Assembly: GCF_038005985.1 (NCBI RefSeq)
Contig: NZ_JBBOUI010000001.1
Span: 169,501 to 233,500, forward strand
DNA length: 64,000 nucleotides
Reading direction: 5' to 3'
From: Solibacillus sp. FSL R7-0682
GTDB lineage: Bacteria; Bacillota; Bacilli; Bacillales_A; Planococcaceae
The position numbers were made by a program, and so were the translations under genes. Below the pieces are notes generated by a model. The model saw only the letters and a list, made by a program, of their open reading frames with translations. It searched no databases and was not told the DNA's origin. Shown in pieces: positions 8,543 through 17,572 of this stretch; position 1 is the stretch's first letter, and each line of letters opens with the position of its first letter.

Positions 8543-8890
8543 ATGAAGCAATTAACATTTCAAGAACTACAGAGCTACTTATTATTAAAATATAAACAAA
8601 ATGGTACTTCATCAGGTCTATTTATGAAATTAGTAGAGGAGATGGGTGAGGTTGCAGAGGTCTTAAATCAGCTAGAAGGGCGAAAATCCAATACGGTGAG
8701 CGCTTCATTAGAAAAGGAACTAGCAGATGTTATTCATTACGCAGTAGCCATTGCTAGTATAAACAATATTGATCTATCGAAGACGATTATTGAAAAAGAT
8801 AAGCAAGCAGCTATTAAATATAATCAATCACCAAATTTAGAGGAGTTTTTAATGATACAACATAAAAGTAGTTCAATAAAGGGGGTGTAA
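8543..8890 (+). CDS. MazG-like nucleotide pyrophosphohydrolase
   Basis: 115-residue all-alpha NTP pyrophosphatase-like protein. The metal-binding pattern is LVEEMGEVAEV followed by KELADVIHYAV, that is ExxE...ExxD as in MazG/dCTPase proteins, which hydrolyse non-canonical or surplus NTPs. Length fits a single-domain member. It begins a short cluster with the TPR gene two bases downstream, so the two are probably cotranscribed. Confidence 0.85.
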   Translation: MKQLTFQELQSYLLLKYKQNGTSSGLFMKLVEEMGEVAEVLNQLEGRKSNTVSASLEKELADVIHYAVAIASINNIDLSKTIIEKDKQAAIKYNQSPNLEEFLMIQHKSSSIKGV

Positions 8891-8892
8891 CA

Positions 8893-9384
8893 ATGTCAGC
8901 AGAAGAAAAATTTAAGGTAGCTCTAGATTTAAGAAAAGAAAATCGCCTTAAGGAATCGAATGAGTTATTTGTAGAGCTGGCTCAACTCAATCCACAAAAT
9001 GCTTACTTGCATTATCAGTGTGCCTGGAGCTTTGATGTTTTAGGGGAAGAAAAAAAAGCCGTACCATACTATGAAAAAGCGATTCAAGGTGATTTAGAAG
9101 AATCCGATTTAGAAAATGCATATTTAGGATTAGGTAGTACATTTAGAACGATAGGTGAATATGAGAAGTCAAAAGCAGTGCTAGAAGAGGGAATAAAACG
9201 ATTCCCGAATAACCATGCATTACAAGTGTTTTATTCCATGACGTTGTACAATTTAAATGAGCACCAGGAATCAATGAATATTCTACTAAATACTATTGCC
9301 AATACTACTTCTGACCTCAATATTCAGAAGTATAATAGAGCAATTCAATTTTATGCAGATAAGCTGGATCAAACATGGGAATAA
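8893..9384 (+). CDS. tetratricopeptide-repeat protein
   Basis: 163 residues made almost wholly of helical repeat pairs; AYLHYQCAWSFDVLGEEKKA, AYLGLGSTFRTIGEYEKSKA and HALQVFYSMTLYNLNEHQES show TPR spacing and signature small residues. Such proteins are protein-binding scaffolds. The ATG follows AAAGGGGGTG and starts two bases after the MazG-like gene. No signal peptide. Partner unknown. Confidence 0.82.
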   Translation: MSAEEKFKVALDLRKENRLKESNELFVELAQLNPQNAYLHYQCAWSFDVLGEEKKAVPYYEKAIQGDLEESDLENAYLGLGSTFRTIGEYEKSKAVLEEGIKRFPNNHALQVFYSMTLYNLNEHQESMNILLNTIANTTSDLNIQKYNRAIQFYADKLDQTWE

Positions 9385-9415
9385 ACAAAATGTAAGTCGA
9401 TGGTGGGGATGATTT

Positions 9416-9937
9416 GTGAAATACAACATTAGGCTAGCTTGTGTGAAAGATTTAAATAAACTATGTAGTATCAGAAATAATCGGGATTTATTTTCCCGTT
9501 ATATACAGCTACAAGAAAAGAAAGAAATATACCTTGTCATTGCAGAAGATGAATATCATCTATTAGGATTTGGAGTTCTCAAAATAAAAGGTGCCTTAGC
9601 TCCTAAGTTAAGTGATCTTTATGTAAAAGAAGAGTTCCGAGGGAATGGTGTAGGTTCAGCTTTAATAAAATATAGAGAAGAAATCGCACGAGATTTATAT
9701 TTTTTAGAGATATTTGTAAGTGTAGACCCTATTGAAAATCCCAAAATGATAAGGCTTATTAATAAACATGGCTACAATGCGATATCACGACCGTATTTAA
9801 AAACCGCAATTTACTACCGTACAGATGGTAGCACCTACGATAAAACTTACACTAGAATAGACTTGAAAAAGTTATTAGGCTCATGCTCCAAGAATACGAA
9901 ATGTAATTTAAATAACGAGGAAGCCACAAAGTGTTAA
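9416..9937 (+). CDS. GNAT-family N-acetyltransferase, GTG start
   Basis: 173-residue GNAT protein. The motif A region reads DLYVKEEFRGNGVGSALIKY, with R/G-x-G-x-G spacing for acetyl-CoA. The GTG at 9416 is preceded by GGTGGGGA. The C-terminal 25 residues (cysteine- and asparagine-rich) look like a poorly conserved extension running into the terminator. Acceptor unknown. Confidence 0.8.
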   Translation: MKYNIRLACVKDLNKLCSIRNNRDLFSRYIQLQEKKEIYLVIAEDEYHLLGFGVLKIKGALAPKLSDLYVKEEFRGNGVGSALIKYREEIARDLYFLEIFVSVDPIENPKMIRLINKHGYNAISRPYLKTAIYYRTDGSTYDKTYTRIDLKKLLGSCSKNTKCNLNNEEATKC

Positions 9938-9966
9938 AAAAGGACAGTTCGTGGCTATATTTTTTA
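9922..9966 (+). terminator. terminator overlapping the acetyltransferase 3' end
   Basis: AGCCAC (9922-9927) pairs with GTGGCT (9951-9956), followed by ATATTTTTTA. The stem begins before the stop codon. Confidence 0.65.
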
Positions 9967-9979
9967 TCGGGAAGCTTTT

Positions 9980-10390
9980 TTAAATCCCCTCAGTGTTCAT
10001 TAACACTATACGCCAACCATCTGGATCTGCAATTGTCACACCTTTTTCCGCCCAGTATTTATTTTCTGGAGAGACTACAGGATAGCCCATATGAGCAAGT
10101 CGAGATTGTACAGCCTGAACTTGTGAGAGATCGGGCATATAAAAAACGAGTAGATTATCCTCTGTCGGTGCAGGGCATGGACTTCCATCAACATGCTGCG
10201 TAAATTCTAAATGATACGAGGCATCTGGTAAGCCAATCATAATGCCAGTGTAACCGCGATGTCCTTCAAAACCGCCGATTTTTGTAAGACCAACACCTTC
10301 ACAATAAAAACGTTCTATTTCCTCTAATTTATCCGTTGGTCGTGCGATACGAAATTGAGCAATATGTAATGTTTCTGTCCACTGTTTCAT
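9980..10390 (-). CDS. VOC-family (glyoxalase/bleomycin resistance-like) protein
   Basis: 136-residue protein with the paired beta-alpha-beta-beta-beta layout of the vicinal oxygen chelate family; the typical last strand is VTIADPDGWRIVLMN, and the first half has HIAQFRIARPT and RFYCEGVGL. I place the start at the ATG at 10390 because AAAGGGGG lies at the proper distance; two earlier in-frame ATGs overlap that site. Divergent from the next acetyltransferase gene. Substrate unknown. Confidence 0.85.
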   Translation of the reverse strand: MKQWTETLHIAQFRIARPTDKLEEIERFYCEGVGLTKIGGFEGHRGYTGIMIGLPDASYHLEFTQHVDGSPCPAPTEDNLLVFYMPDLSQVQAVQSRLAHMGYPVVSPENKYWAEKGVTIADPDGWRIVLMNTEGI

Positions 10391-10483
10391 AAACATCCCC
10401 CTTTTTTTCATTATAATGGGAAAGGGAGTTGATTACTCTACAACGTTTGGCTGAAAACAACCGATTTAAGAGAGGAGTACAAC

Positions 10484-10936
10484 ATGGATATTCGAATACT
10501 AAATAAAAATGAAATCCCACCTATGGATTTACTATTACTAGCGGATCCTTCTATAAAGATTGTGGAAGAGTATGTGAATCGAGGCGATTGCTTTATTGCA
10601 GAGATGGATAATGAGGTAATCGGCGTTTATGTATTACTTCCTACAAGGCCTGAAACGGTTGAGTTAGTGAATGTTGCAGTCGCAGAAAAACATCACGGGA
10701 AAGGTATAGGGAAGATGTTAGTTATGCATGCCGTACAAAAAGCCAAGGTAGAGGGATTCAAAACAATTGAAATTGGCACGGGCAATTCAAGTATTGGTCA
10801 GCTTGCACTTTATCAAAAATGTGGGTTTAGAATTACAGGAGTAGATATCGACTTTTTCATTAGACATTACGAAGAAGAAATTTTTGAAAATGACATTCAA
10901 TGTAGAGATATGATTCGGTTATCTCAGGATTTATAA
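10484..10936 (+). CDS. GNAT-family N-acetyltransferase
   Basis: 150-residue GNAT. Motif A is VAVAEKHHGKGIGKMLVMHA (about residues 65-84); the C-terminal ALYQKCGFRITGV is the usual acetyl-CoA-side motif, followed by a short tail. ATG with AGAGAGGAG. Followed directly by a strong terminator, so monocistronic. Confidence 0.87.
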   Translation: MDIRILNKNEIPPMDLLLLADPSIKIVEEYVNRGDCFIAEMDNEVIGVYVLLPTRPETVELVNVAVAEKHHGKGIGKMLVMHAVQKAKVEGFKTIEIGTGNSSIGQLALYQKCGFRITGVDIDFFIRHYEEEIFENDIQCRDMIRLSQDL

Positions 10937-10947
10937 AATTAAAGAAG

Positions 10948-10984
10948 GCCCTGCATGACTACTTAAATGGAATGAATGCAGGGC
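10948..10984 (+). terminator. terminator
   Basis: Nine-bp stem GCCCTGCAT (10948-10956) with ATGCAGGGC (10976-10984), followed by TTAATTTTG. Confidence 0.82.
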
Positions 10985-11028
10985 TTAATTTTGTTTAAAC
11001 AAAATTAATTAAAACTTATTATTCCCGT

Positions 11029-11174
11029 AAAATCACCCGAGGTACAAGGTGAATATAAACAAGCTCTCCAACAAAAACTACTATCATTTGGGTAACGATG
11101 ATGGCTGCTACGAGTGTGCTCAAATTTTCTGACAATGCTAGTGCAAGGGGAAGAGCCGAGGCATTTTGCAAACG
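11029..11174 (-). pseudogene. remnant of an SBF/arsenical-resistance-like permease, 3' end only
   Basis: On the minus strand from about 11174 the frame reads NASALPLALALSENL, then VAAIIVTQMIVVFVGEL, ending in VPRVILRE and a stop at 11031-11029. This resembles the last two membrane segments of bile-acid:sodium-symporter-fold permeases (the ArsB/ACR3-like arsenic resistance proteins). The frame is blocked just upstream, where another frame would continue (FFVSLAFAK), so there is also a frameshift. No start codon or ribosome site belongs to it; I judge it a decayed fragment. Confidence 0.5.
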
Positions 11175-11312
11175 CTAACGAAACAAAGAAAAATTTATTC
11201 TCAAATAATTTGATTTCCGTTAAGATTTTATAAAATGTTTAAAAATACCAATTACCATCGCTGTTTTAATTATCATAATTTTATGTCAAATAAACCTTCT
11301 GGAGATGATAAA

Positions 11313-12074
11313 ATGTATAGTTCACTAGAAAGAGATCAGTATTTTACGGAAGTAACCTCAAAATTAAGACGTCTTGAAAAAATTGAAGGGATAATTCAAC
11401 TTGGGTCGGGGATGAAGGGTTATAAAGATCGCTATTCAGATATTGATTTAATGGTTGCCATTCAAGGAGATGCACACGAGGCAAAGGAAGAAATTATAAA
11501 CTTATTAAGTGGGATGGGTGCTTTTTATATAAAGGAAGGTAAGTTTAGTGAAGAGATTTTTTTACTTATACCTTTCTATGAAAATGGACTAGAGATGGAT
11601 ATATCGATTTTACCGACACATTTATTAAATGTAAAATCACCATTGTGGCAAATTATTTTTGACCGTACAGGGAAAGTTGAGACTAAAATGCAGATTGAAA
11701 ATGAAAAATTTCAGGCACAGCCTACCCCTTATAAATTGCAATATGATGTTGTCTTTGAATATTATTACCACTTCAGAAAGCTAAAGATTGAAGTAGCAAG
11801 GGGAAATTTTGTCTACGCTATAAAAATGCTAGTACGTGGATTTACATTAGATGTTCAAGTACTCAATGAGAAGAAGAAGCTACACCAATTTAAGGCTTAT
11901 GAAACTCTAGACACACAATTTATGGAGGCAATGTTAAAGACATATCCAATAGCTATAGATGGAGAAGGAATTTTAAAAGCTGCAAATGGTTTAGGAGATT
12001 TATTTTTAAAAACTTTAAATGAACAACATTCAATTTCCTTTGATGAAAGATTGCTACGGATTGCTCAATTTTAG
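11313..12074 (+). CDS. nucleotidyltransferase (Pol-beta superfamily)
   Basis: 253 residues from the ATG at 11313, preceded by TCTGGAGA. The motif GSGMKGYKDRYSDIDLMVAI (about residues 33-52) is the GSxxxG...DxD metal-binding signature of aminoglycoside-type and MNT-like nucleotidyltransferases; a further acidic MDISIL occurs near residue 97. The C-terminal half is helical. It could adenylylate a small molecule such as an aminoglycoside or another acceptor; the sequence does not decide. It heads a run of closely spaced genes to 13814. Confidence 0.78.
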   Translation: MYSSLERDQYFTEVTSKLRRLEKIEGIIQLGSGMKGYKDRYSDIDLMVAIQGDAHEAKEEIINLLSGMGAFYIKEGKFSEEIFLLIPFYENGLEMDISILPTHLLNVKSPLWQIIFDRTGKVETKMQIENEKFQAQPTPYKLQYDVVFEYYYHFRKLKIEVARGNFVYAIKMLVRGFTLDVQVLNEKKKLHQFKAYETLDTQFMEAMLKTYPIAIDGEGILKAANGLGDLFLKTLNEQHSISFDERLLRIAQF

Positions 12075-12092
12075 AGGAAAAGGAGCTTACAA

Positions 12093-12755
12093 ATGATAAA
12101 AGCTGTTTTATTTGATTTAGATGGTACGTTGTTAAATCGAGATGAGTCTGTTAAGCATTTCATTGAAACGCAATATGATCGGTTAATTGAACAACTAAAT
12201 CATATTCCAAAAGAAACATTTACGTCACGTTTTATTCATTTAGATCAACGAGGGTATGTGTGGAAAGATAAAGTATATAAGCAACTAGTGGATGAATTTC
12301 ACATGACAACCATCACATCGGAGCAGTTACTTGCAGATTATTTGAATAAATTTAAAAATAGCTGTGTTCCATTCCCTAATTTAATTTTGATGCTAGAGCA
12401 ATTGATAAATAGTGGGATTGTTTTAGGAATGATTACGAACGGCTATGGACAATTTCAAATGGATAATGTGAGGGCATTAGGAATTGAAAAATATTTTGAC
12501 ACAATTATAGTGTCCGAATGGGAAGGGATGAAAAAGCCTGACCCACAAATCTTTCATCGAGCATTAAATAAGCTAAATCTTGTAGCGAATGAATGTGTTT
12601 TTATTGGCGATCATCCTGAAAATGATGTGAAGGCTGCTCGAAATGTGGGAATGAAAGCTGTCTGGAAAAAAGATTTTCAATGGGACAATGTAGAAGCAGA
12701 TGCGATTGTTCAGGACCTACTGGAGCTACCAATTATTATTGAAGGCTGGCGTTAG
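12093..12755 (+). CDS. HAD-family hydrolase
   Basis: 220-residue haloacid dehalogenase-type phosphatase. Motif I VLFDLDGTLL (nucleophile Asp10), motif II MITNGYG, motif III Lys in KKPDPQIF, and motif IV FIGDHPENDV are complete, with a helical cap between motifs I and II (subclass I). Probable small-molecule phosphatase. Starts 18 bases after the nucleotidyltransferase with AGGAAAAGGAG upstream. Confidence 0.88.
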   Translation: MIKAVLFDLDGTLLNRDESVKHFIETQYDRLIEQLNHIPKETFTSRFIHLDQRGYVWKDKVYKQLVDEFHMTTITSEQLLADYLNKFKNSCVPFPNLILMLEQLINSGIVLGMITNGYGQFQMDNVRALGIEKYFDTIIVSEWEGMKKPDPQIFHRALNKLNLVANECVFIGDHPENDVKAARNVGMKAVWKKDFQWDNVEADAIVQDLLELPIIIEGWR

Positions 12756-12775
12756 TTTTAGGAGAAAGAGAAGAA

Positions 12776-13456
12776 ATGGGGGATTACGAAATGCTAGAGC
12801 AACTTACAAAAAATATAAGGGAGTGGGTTTTCAAGTCAGAAAAGCCAGTCATAATCGGCGTTTCAGGGCATGGTGCTGCAGGTAAAACGACATTTGTGTC
12901 AGAGCTGATTGAGCAATTTGAGCCACATAAAGTAAATTATATTAACACCGATCCATATATCGTAGATTCGACAATTCGTAAAAAAACGATTATTCAGTAT
13001 ACATATGAAAATGAACCCCATTCATTTAAAATGACCGCCTGCCACCCTGGTGCACACCATTTACCATCGTTAGAAAGAGATGTACGTATGATAAGAGAGG
13101 GTGTAGATTTTTATACGATAGATGTGCCGTATTTGGAAAGAACGCTCATCTCTGCACAAAACCAGTTAACAATTGTAGAAGGTATGAGTGTTGCTTTCCT
13201 TCAGCCAAAGTATTTTGATATTACAATTTACTTTTATACAGATGGAGATACAGAATTTAAACGAAGATCAGAACGTGATACTAACGAGCGCGGTATGAAT
13301 ATCGACTATTTACGTCAGTCTCATGAAGAACGGCGCATTCAATATGAAGTTTTTATGCACCCCTATAGGGAACAATTTGATGTTGTCATAAATACTACGA
13401 ATGAAGGGATTGTGATAGAGAAGATGGATCTGAATCTAAGTAAGGAAGAAATGTAA
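12776..13456 (+). CDS. uridine kinase-like P-loop kinase
   Basis: 226-residue nucleotide-binding protein. Walker A is GVSGHGAAGKTTF (about residues 27-39), followed by NTDPYIV and later a basic lid region (RRSERDTNERG). This pattern matches the uridine kinase/phosphoribulokinase-like family, which phosphorylates nucleosides, pantothenate or sugars; the true substrate is unclear. ATG at 12776 with AGGAGA ten bases upstream. A second ATG at 12791 is possible. Confidence 0.75.
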   Translation: MGDYEMLEQLTKNIREWVFKSEKPVIIGVSGHGAAGKTTFVSELIEQFEPHKVNYINTDPYIVDSTIRKKTIIQYTYENEPHSFKMTACHPGAHHLPSLERDVRMIREGVDFYTIDVPYLERTLISAQNQLTIVEGMSVAFLQPKYFDITIYFYTDGDTEFKRRSERDTNERGMNIDYLRQSHEERRIQYEVFMHPYREQFDVVINTTNEGIVIEKMDLNLSKEEM

Positions 13457-13457
13457 A

Positions 13458-13814
13458 ATGAGTATTCTAGAATTAAATGAGCAACTGTATGCAAAAAAAC
13501 CAAAAATCGGTAGTACTGACTTTTGTATCTGTGATCACTGTCGTTTTTATGCAGACAATATAGTTAAAAACAAAGGGCTTATAGCTTTTTTACAGTCGTT
13601 TGGAATAGATGCATTAAAGGCAGATGAAGTGTCTTGTTATATGGAAGACGCAAAATATAAATATTATTCGGTAGATTTGAATTATATATTTAGCAATAAA
13701 GAAGGCACATTCCCATTGTCAAACGCAAAAGTTACAATTAGTCGCCATTCCCATCTCATTGCTCCCAATAATCCACCTTATTGGATGGATATGCAAGTGA
13801 GGATCGAAATTTGA
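13458..13814 (+). CDS. conserved hypothetical protein with CxCxxC
   Basis: 118 residues, starting one base after the kinase stop, so translation is probably coupled. The N-terminal region has FCICDHCRFYADN (cysteines in a CxCxxC arrangement), and another cysteine occurs in VSCYME. Metal or redox function is possible but not shown. Family not recognised. Last gene of the cluster that starts at 11313. Confidence 0.7.
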   Translation: MSILELNEQLYAKKPKIGSTDFCICDHCRFYADNIVKNKGLIAFLQSFGIDALKADEVSCYMEDAKYKYYSVDLNYIFSNKEGTFPLSNAKVTISRHSHLIAPNNPPYWMDMQVRIEI

Positions 13815-13942
13815 AGTTAGAAGGAGAATGTTATGAAGGGAAATAACTTACTAGATGGCAGCCTCATGCTATGAAAGAATAGAAATTTCCACCTACATTA
13901 ACATGTCTCTTTAATCATCATCATAAACTGTAGGGATTGTAG

Positions 13943-15250
13943 ATGATAGGAGGAAAGGCTATTCAAATACACGTAGTGTCGCCGGGAGAGTCTTTGTGGG
14001 TAATTGCGCATGCATATGGCACGTCAGTTGAAGATATTGTAGAAGCAAATCAAATTCCTGATCCGAATCGACTTGTCGTTGGTCAAGCGCTTGTTATACC
14101 GATTTATGGGAGCTTTTATATGGTGCAACCAGGGGATAGCCTATGGTTAATCGGGCAACGATTCCATATAAATTACTTAACGTTAGCGCAAATTAATAAT
14201 TTAAATCCAAATCAAATTTTACCGATTGGGTTAAGGCTGTATATCCCTCCTCTAATGAAAGCTAGTGCGGAATCACTTGCTTATATTGAGCCACGAGGTA
14301 CTACAGTAAGTGAGGCAGTGCTCAACCAAGCAATGGAAGCAAGCCCATTTTTAACGTATTTAGCTTTATTTAGCTATGAAGCAAGACGTGATGGGACATT
14401 AAAGCCCCCTCCGTCTGGTACAATTCCGCAAATCGCTGAACAAGCGCAAGCAGTTGTATCGATGGTAGTAACGAACTTAGAGGAAGGTAGCTTTAGTGGA
14501 AATTTAGGGAGAGATATTTTACAAAGTAGCGCGGTACAAGAACAACTATTAAACAATATCCTAATCGAGGCAAAACGGTTAGGGAATGTGAAGGATATAC
14601 ATTTTGATTTTGAAGCGTTGCCGGCAGATCAAAAAGAAGCCTATGCTGATTTTTTAAGGAAAGCTGTTGAAAAATTCCACCCTGAAGGATTTTTAGTCTC
14701 TGCTGCATTAGCTCCGAAAACGAGCTCAGCACAGCAAGGTCCATGGCAAGTAGCTCATGATTACGAAGCGCTTGGTGCAATATTAGATTTTGTTGTGTTA
14801 ATGACCTATGAATGGGGCTATATTGCAGGGCCACCAATGGCAGTTTCGCCAATTAATGAGGTTGAAAAGGTTGTTAATTACGCATTGTCGGTTATGCCTG
14901 CAAGTAAAATTATGATGGGACAAAACTTATATGGCTATGATTGGCCGTTACCATTTATACAAGGTCAAACTAGAGCAGAGGCACTCAGTCCTCAACGTGC
15001 TATAGAAATTGCAAAGCAAAATAATGCAGCGATTCAATATGATTTAATTGCCCAAGCACCATACTTTTACTATGTAAATGAGCAAGGAGTTCAGCACATC
15101 GTATGGTTTGAGGATGCGAGATCAATTCAAGCAAAGTTTAATCTGATAAAACGATACAATCTTCGAGGCATTGCTTATTGGAAATTAGGCTTACCCTTCC
15201 CACAAAACTGGCTATTGCTTGCAGATAATTTTAATATCATTAGAAAATAA
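13943..15250 (+). CDS. LysM - glycosyl hydrolase 18 spore-type protein (YaaH-like)
   Basis: 435 residues: two LysM repeats (about 8-52, HVVSPGESLWVIAHAYGTSV; and 57-102, MVQPGDSLWLIGQRFHINY), then a GH18 barrel. The catalytic region is KDIHFDFEALP, whose Glu is the acid/base; LMTYEWGY follows. No signal peptide, as for the spore-coat/cortex glycosidases YaaH and YdhD, which process cortex peptidoglycan. The ATG at 13943 has a weak ribosome site; a perfect AGGAGG (13948-13953) lies inside the frame and points to an ATT at 13961 as the possible true start. Product otherwise clear. Confidence 0.88.
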   Translation: MIGGKAIQIHVVSPGESLWVIAHAYGTSVEDIVEANQIPDPNRLVVGQALVIPIYGSFYMVQPGDSLWLIGQRFHINYLTLAQINNLNPNQILPIGLRLYIPPLMKASAESLAYIEPRGTTVSEAVLNQAMEASPFLTYLALFSYEARRDGTLKPPPSGTIPQIAEQAQAVVSMVVTNLEEGSFSGNLGRDILQSSAVQEQLLNNILIEAKRLGNVKDIHFDFEALPADQKEAYADFLRKAVEKFHPEGFLVSAALAPKTSSAQQGPWQVAHDYEALGAILDFVVLMTYEWGYIAGPPMAVSPINEVEKVVNYALSVMPASKIMMGQNLYGYDWPLPFIQGQTRAEALSPQRAIEIAKQNNAAIQYDLIAQAPYFYYVNEQGVQHIVWFEDARSIQAKFNLIKRYNLRGIAYWKLGLPFPQNWLLLADNFNIIRK

Positions 15251-15255
15251 ATGCA

Positions 15256-15295
15256 AAAGGCACAAATCTTTAACAAGGTTTTGTGTCTTTTTGTA
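15256..15295 (+). terminator. terminator
   Basis: AAAGGCACAAA pairs with TTTGTGTCTTT (one G-T pair) followed by TTGTATTTT. Confidence 0.75.
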
Positions 15296-15467
15296 TTTTA
15301 ATTGGGAATCGTATTTCTTTAAACCTATGCTTTAACTATATAATCGATGCGCGGAAGAGTGAGATATGTTATTATTTTTCCCATATATTAATAGTTTGCA
15401 ACTAGTATTCCTACTAAGTTATGAGCTGTATTGAGATCTAGTACTTCTCAATAGAAAGGATAACGAG

Positions 15468-16286
15468 ATGAAACATACATTAATACGAATGCTAGTTATA
15501 TTTTTACTAGGGCATGTCGTGTATTTCAATTATTATATAGAGGATGAGCTAGGGCTAGCTGCGTTTTTTGCCCATATATATTTAGTGGGCTTTACGTTAA
15601 TCATAAGCATCCCGATCATTTTTATTAAAAATCAAGCAAGCGTATCGAAAAAGATAGGTCTTGTTATGTTAAGTTTAGTAATTGCATTTATTACACCTTC
15701 ATTAGGGATTGGGAAGTTAAAATATATGCTTCAAGATGAGCTTTCTGGTAGAGAAATAAATACTATTTCTAAACAATATGATGTGAATTTGACAACTAAT
15801 TCTATTGCAATTCCTTTTGAGCACGCTCTTTTAGTGGATCAAGGAGATGGTGTGCTGACCGTTTATGATGAGGGTGGGCAAGAGGTGAACAAAGTGGATA
15901 TTAAACAATTAGCAAAGGATGCCATTTCGAATCTTCCACTTACAGAGAAGCAAAGACTTACAACATATTATGATGGGTATGAGTCACAAAGGTTTAGGTA
16001 CGAACTTTTTACTAAGGAAGAGGAAAATAATATTTCCTTTAGTTATCGATATGTAACTGATGAAATACCAGATGGGTTTACGCCCGCTCCGGATATGCCA
16101 AGTGATGCGACAAATATTCAATTCCATTATGATGTTATTTATACACCGTCATTAAATAAGAACGGAGAGTTTTTATTTGAACAAAAAAATTATAAAAAAG
16201 ACGCTGACTATCGTGTGAGCTATAAAGCAACTGGAATGGAAGCAATCGTTGCACCAGCAAATGCCAAATTAATAAATGAAATGTAA
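15468..16286 (+). CDS. membrane-anchored hypothetical protein
   Basis: 272 residues. Three hydrophobic segments (about 5-24, 32-53, 64-83) are followed by a ~185-residue polar domain, probably extracytoplasmic, with KKDADYRVSYKA near the end. ATG with GAAAGGATAACGAG. It precedes another membrane-anchored protein and a lipoprotein (16510 and 17167), forming a run of unrecognised envelope proteins. No enzymatic motif seen. Confidence 0.7.
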   Translation: MKHTLIRMLVIFLLGHVVYFNYYIEDELGLAAFFAHIYLVGFTLIISIPIIFIKNQASVSKKIGLVMLSLVIAFITPSLGIGKLKYMLQDELSGREINTISKQYDVNLTTNSIAIPFEHALLVDQGDGVLTVYDEGGQEVNKVDIKQLAKDAISNLPLTEKQRLTTYYDGYESQRFRYELFTKEEENNISFSYRYVTDEIPDGFTPAPDMPSDATNIQFHYDVIYTPSLNKNGEFLFEQKNYKKDADYRVSYKATGMEAIVAPANAKLINEM

Positions 16287-16302
16287 ATAATTCCTTTCGT
16301 AG

Positions 16303-16339
16303 CAACCATCTACCCATTTTTGGGCAGGTGGTTGTTTTT
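16303..16339 (+). terminator. terminator
   Basis: CAACCATCTACCCA pairs with GGGCAGGTGGTTG (one mismatch) around a T-rich loop, followed by TTTTTA. Confidence 0.85.
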
Positions 16340-16509
16340 AGTTTATGTTGCTTATTGGCGTCATTTTTAGAATGGAGATTCATAAACTTCAAGTGGTTTT
16401 CTAATTTTAATAATGGCGAAAGTAAATATATGTCTTAGAGAGATTCGTATTGCCTATTTTAAACCATACATATTTAATTTACTATATATGGTAAGTGGAG
16501 GGGTGTAAA

Positions 16510-17073
16510 TTGAAAAATTTAAGAAGGAACTTATTAATTGCACTAGTTCTAATAGGTGGCATTTATTTTATTTATTCTTTCTTTTTTTCATCACGTGCAA
16601 TTTTAAATAATGTTTCGAAGCTTAAAGGCTATGAACTGGAAATTATCGAGGAAAACAAACCAATCAAGTTATACATTGAAGAGGAATTGTTTCAGCTAAG
16701 AGATGGTGAGGAAAAAAATTTGAATATTGTATTGGATGAACAGTACAACACGAAAATTATTTTAGAACATATCATTCGAAGAGATGATGATGTGTATTTT
16801 AGCTTTACGACAGATTATGCCTTGCCTTATCGAAGAGGGAATTTTTTATACAATGGCATTTTAAATTCAGACGGGTCAATTACGAGCTATTCAACTGGGC
16901 AAGAATTTGAGCTAATAAACGCATTAGACGAGTCAATTGATGCTGGGCAAACTGGTAGTGGCCCAAACTCAGATTTTTCATTTGGTATAAGTAAAGAGCA
17001 AATCGATCAGATTGAAGATGGCTTCACGGTGTTTTACAAAGGCATGTACCTTTATGAGTATAGGAAGAGATAA
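16510..17073 (+). CDS. membrane-anchored hypothetical protein, TTG start
   Basis: 187 residues from the TTG at 16510, which has GGAGGGG six bases upstream; an in-frame GTG at 16495 overlaps that site and is not used. One N-terminal membrane anchor (about residues 7-27, LIALVLIGGIYFIYSFFF) and an acidic exported domain. No cysteine lipobox. Not recognised. Confidence 0.65.
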   Translation: MKNLRRNLLIALVLIGGIYFIYSFFFSSRAILNNVSKLKGYELEIIEENKPIKLYIEEELFQLRDGEEKNLNIVLDEQYNTKIILEHIIRRDDDVYFSFTTDYALPYRRGNFLYNGILNSDGSITSYSTGQEFELINALDESIDAGQTGSGPNSDFSFGISKEQIDQIEDGFTVFYKGMYLYEYRKR

Positions 17074-17166
17074 AAGAAAGGCGGATATTTATTTTTCTCA
17101 ACTCGACTTATAGGACTCTCTAATTTGTGGGGAATTTGCCCTGCAGTTAATAAAGGAGGATGAATG

Positions 17167-17541
17167 ATGAGGCGTATTTTATTTTTAGGATTGCTTACCT
17201 TATTTCTATTAACAGGGTGCAATTCTTCGACATTAAGCTTTAGTGAAATAGAAAATGTTCCTAAAAACGTTCAAAGTACAATAAATACAGACAATACTCT
17301 TCAATTAATTTATAAAGATGAAAACTCGTATTATGTTGTATTTCATTCGAGCGGCATAGTTACAGGCAATGTTGTATTTACAGACCGTACATTGACTATT
17401 CAGTTCGAAGTACAAGATGAAGATAAACATCCATTGAAGCAACATGTTTATATTTTGGAGAGGGATCCTGTGCAAGAAATGATTGCTGTAACAGTAAATG
17501 GCAAGTCTACGCACTTCGATAATTTTACTACAGGTTTGTAA
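17167..17541 (+). CDS. small lipoprotein
   Basis: 124 residues. A signal peptide with lipobox LLTGC predicts lipid attachment at Cys19 or so after cleavage. AAGGAGG lies seven bases before the ATG at 17167; another ATG one codon earlier is closer than ideal. The mature part is a short beta-rich domain with no known motif. Neighbour of two other envelope proteins. Confidence 0.7.
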   Translation: MRRILFLGLLTLFLLTGCNSSTLSFSEIENVPKNVQSTINTDNTLQLIYKDENSYYVVFHSSGIVTGNVVFTDRTLTIQFEVQDEDKHPLKQHVYILERDPVQEMIAVTVNGKSTHFDNFTTGL

Positions 17542-17572
17542 AGACATACGTTAGATAGGGAGCCGGTAAAAA

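Noticed and set aside
9931-10203. Open frame on the plus strand over the VOC gene
   Set aside because: Antisense shadow without homology or ribosome site.
10988-11007. 20-bp perfect palindrome of A and T with central GTTTAAAC
   Set aside because: Sits directly after a terminator and beside a decayed gene; no regulatory context.
13833-13874. 13-codon ORF with GAAGGAG upstream
   Set aside because: Very short, no attenuator-type hairpin after it and no clear downstream partner; perhaps a gene remnant.
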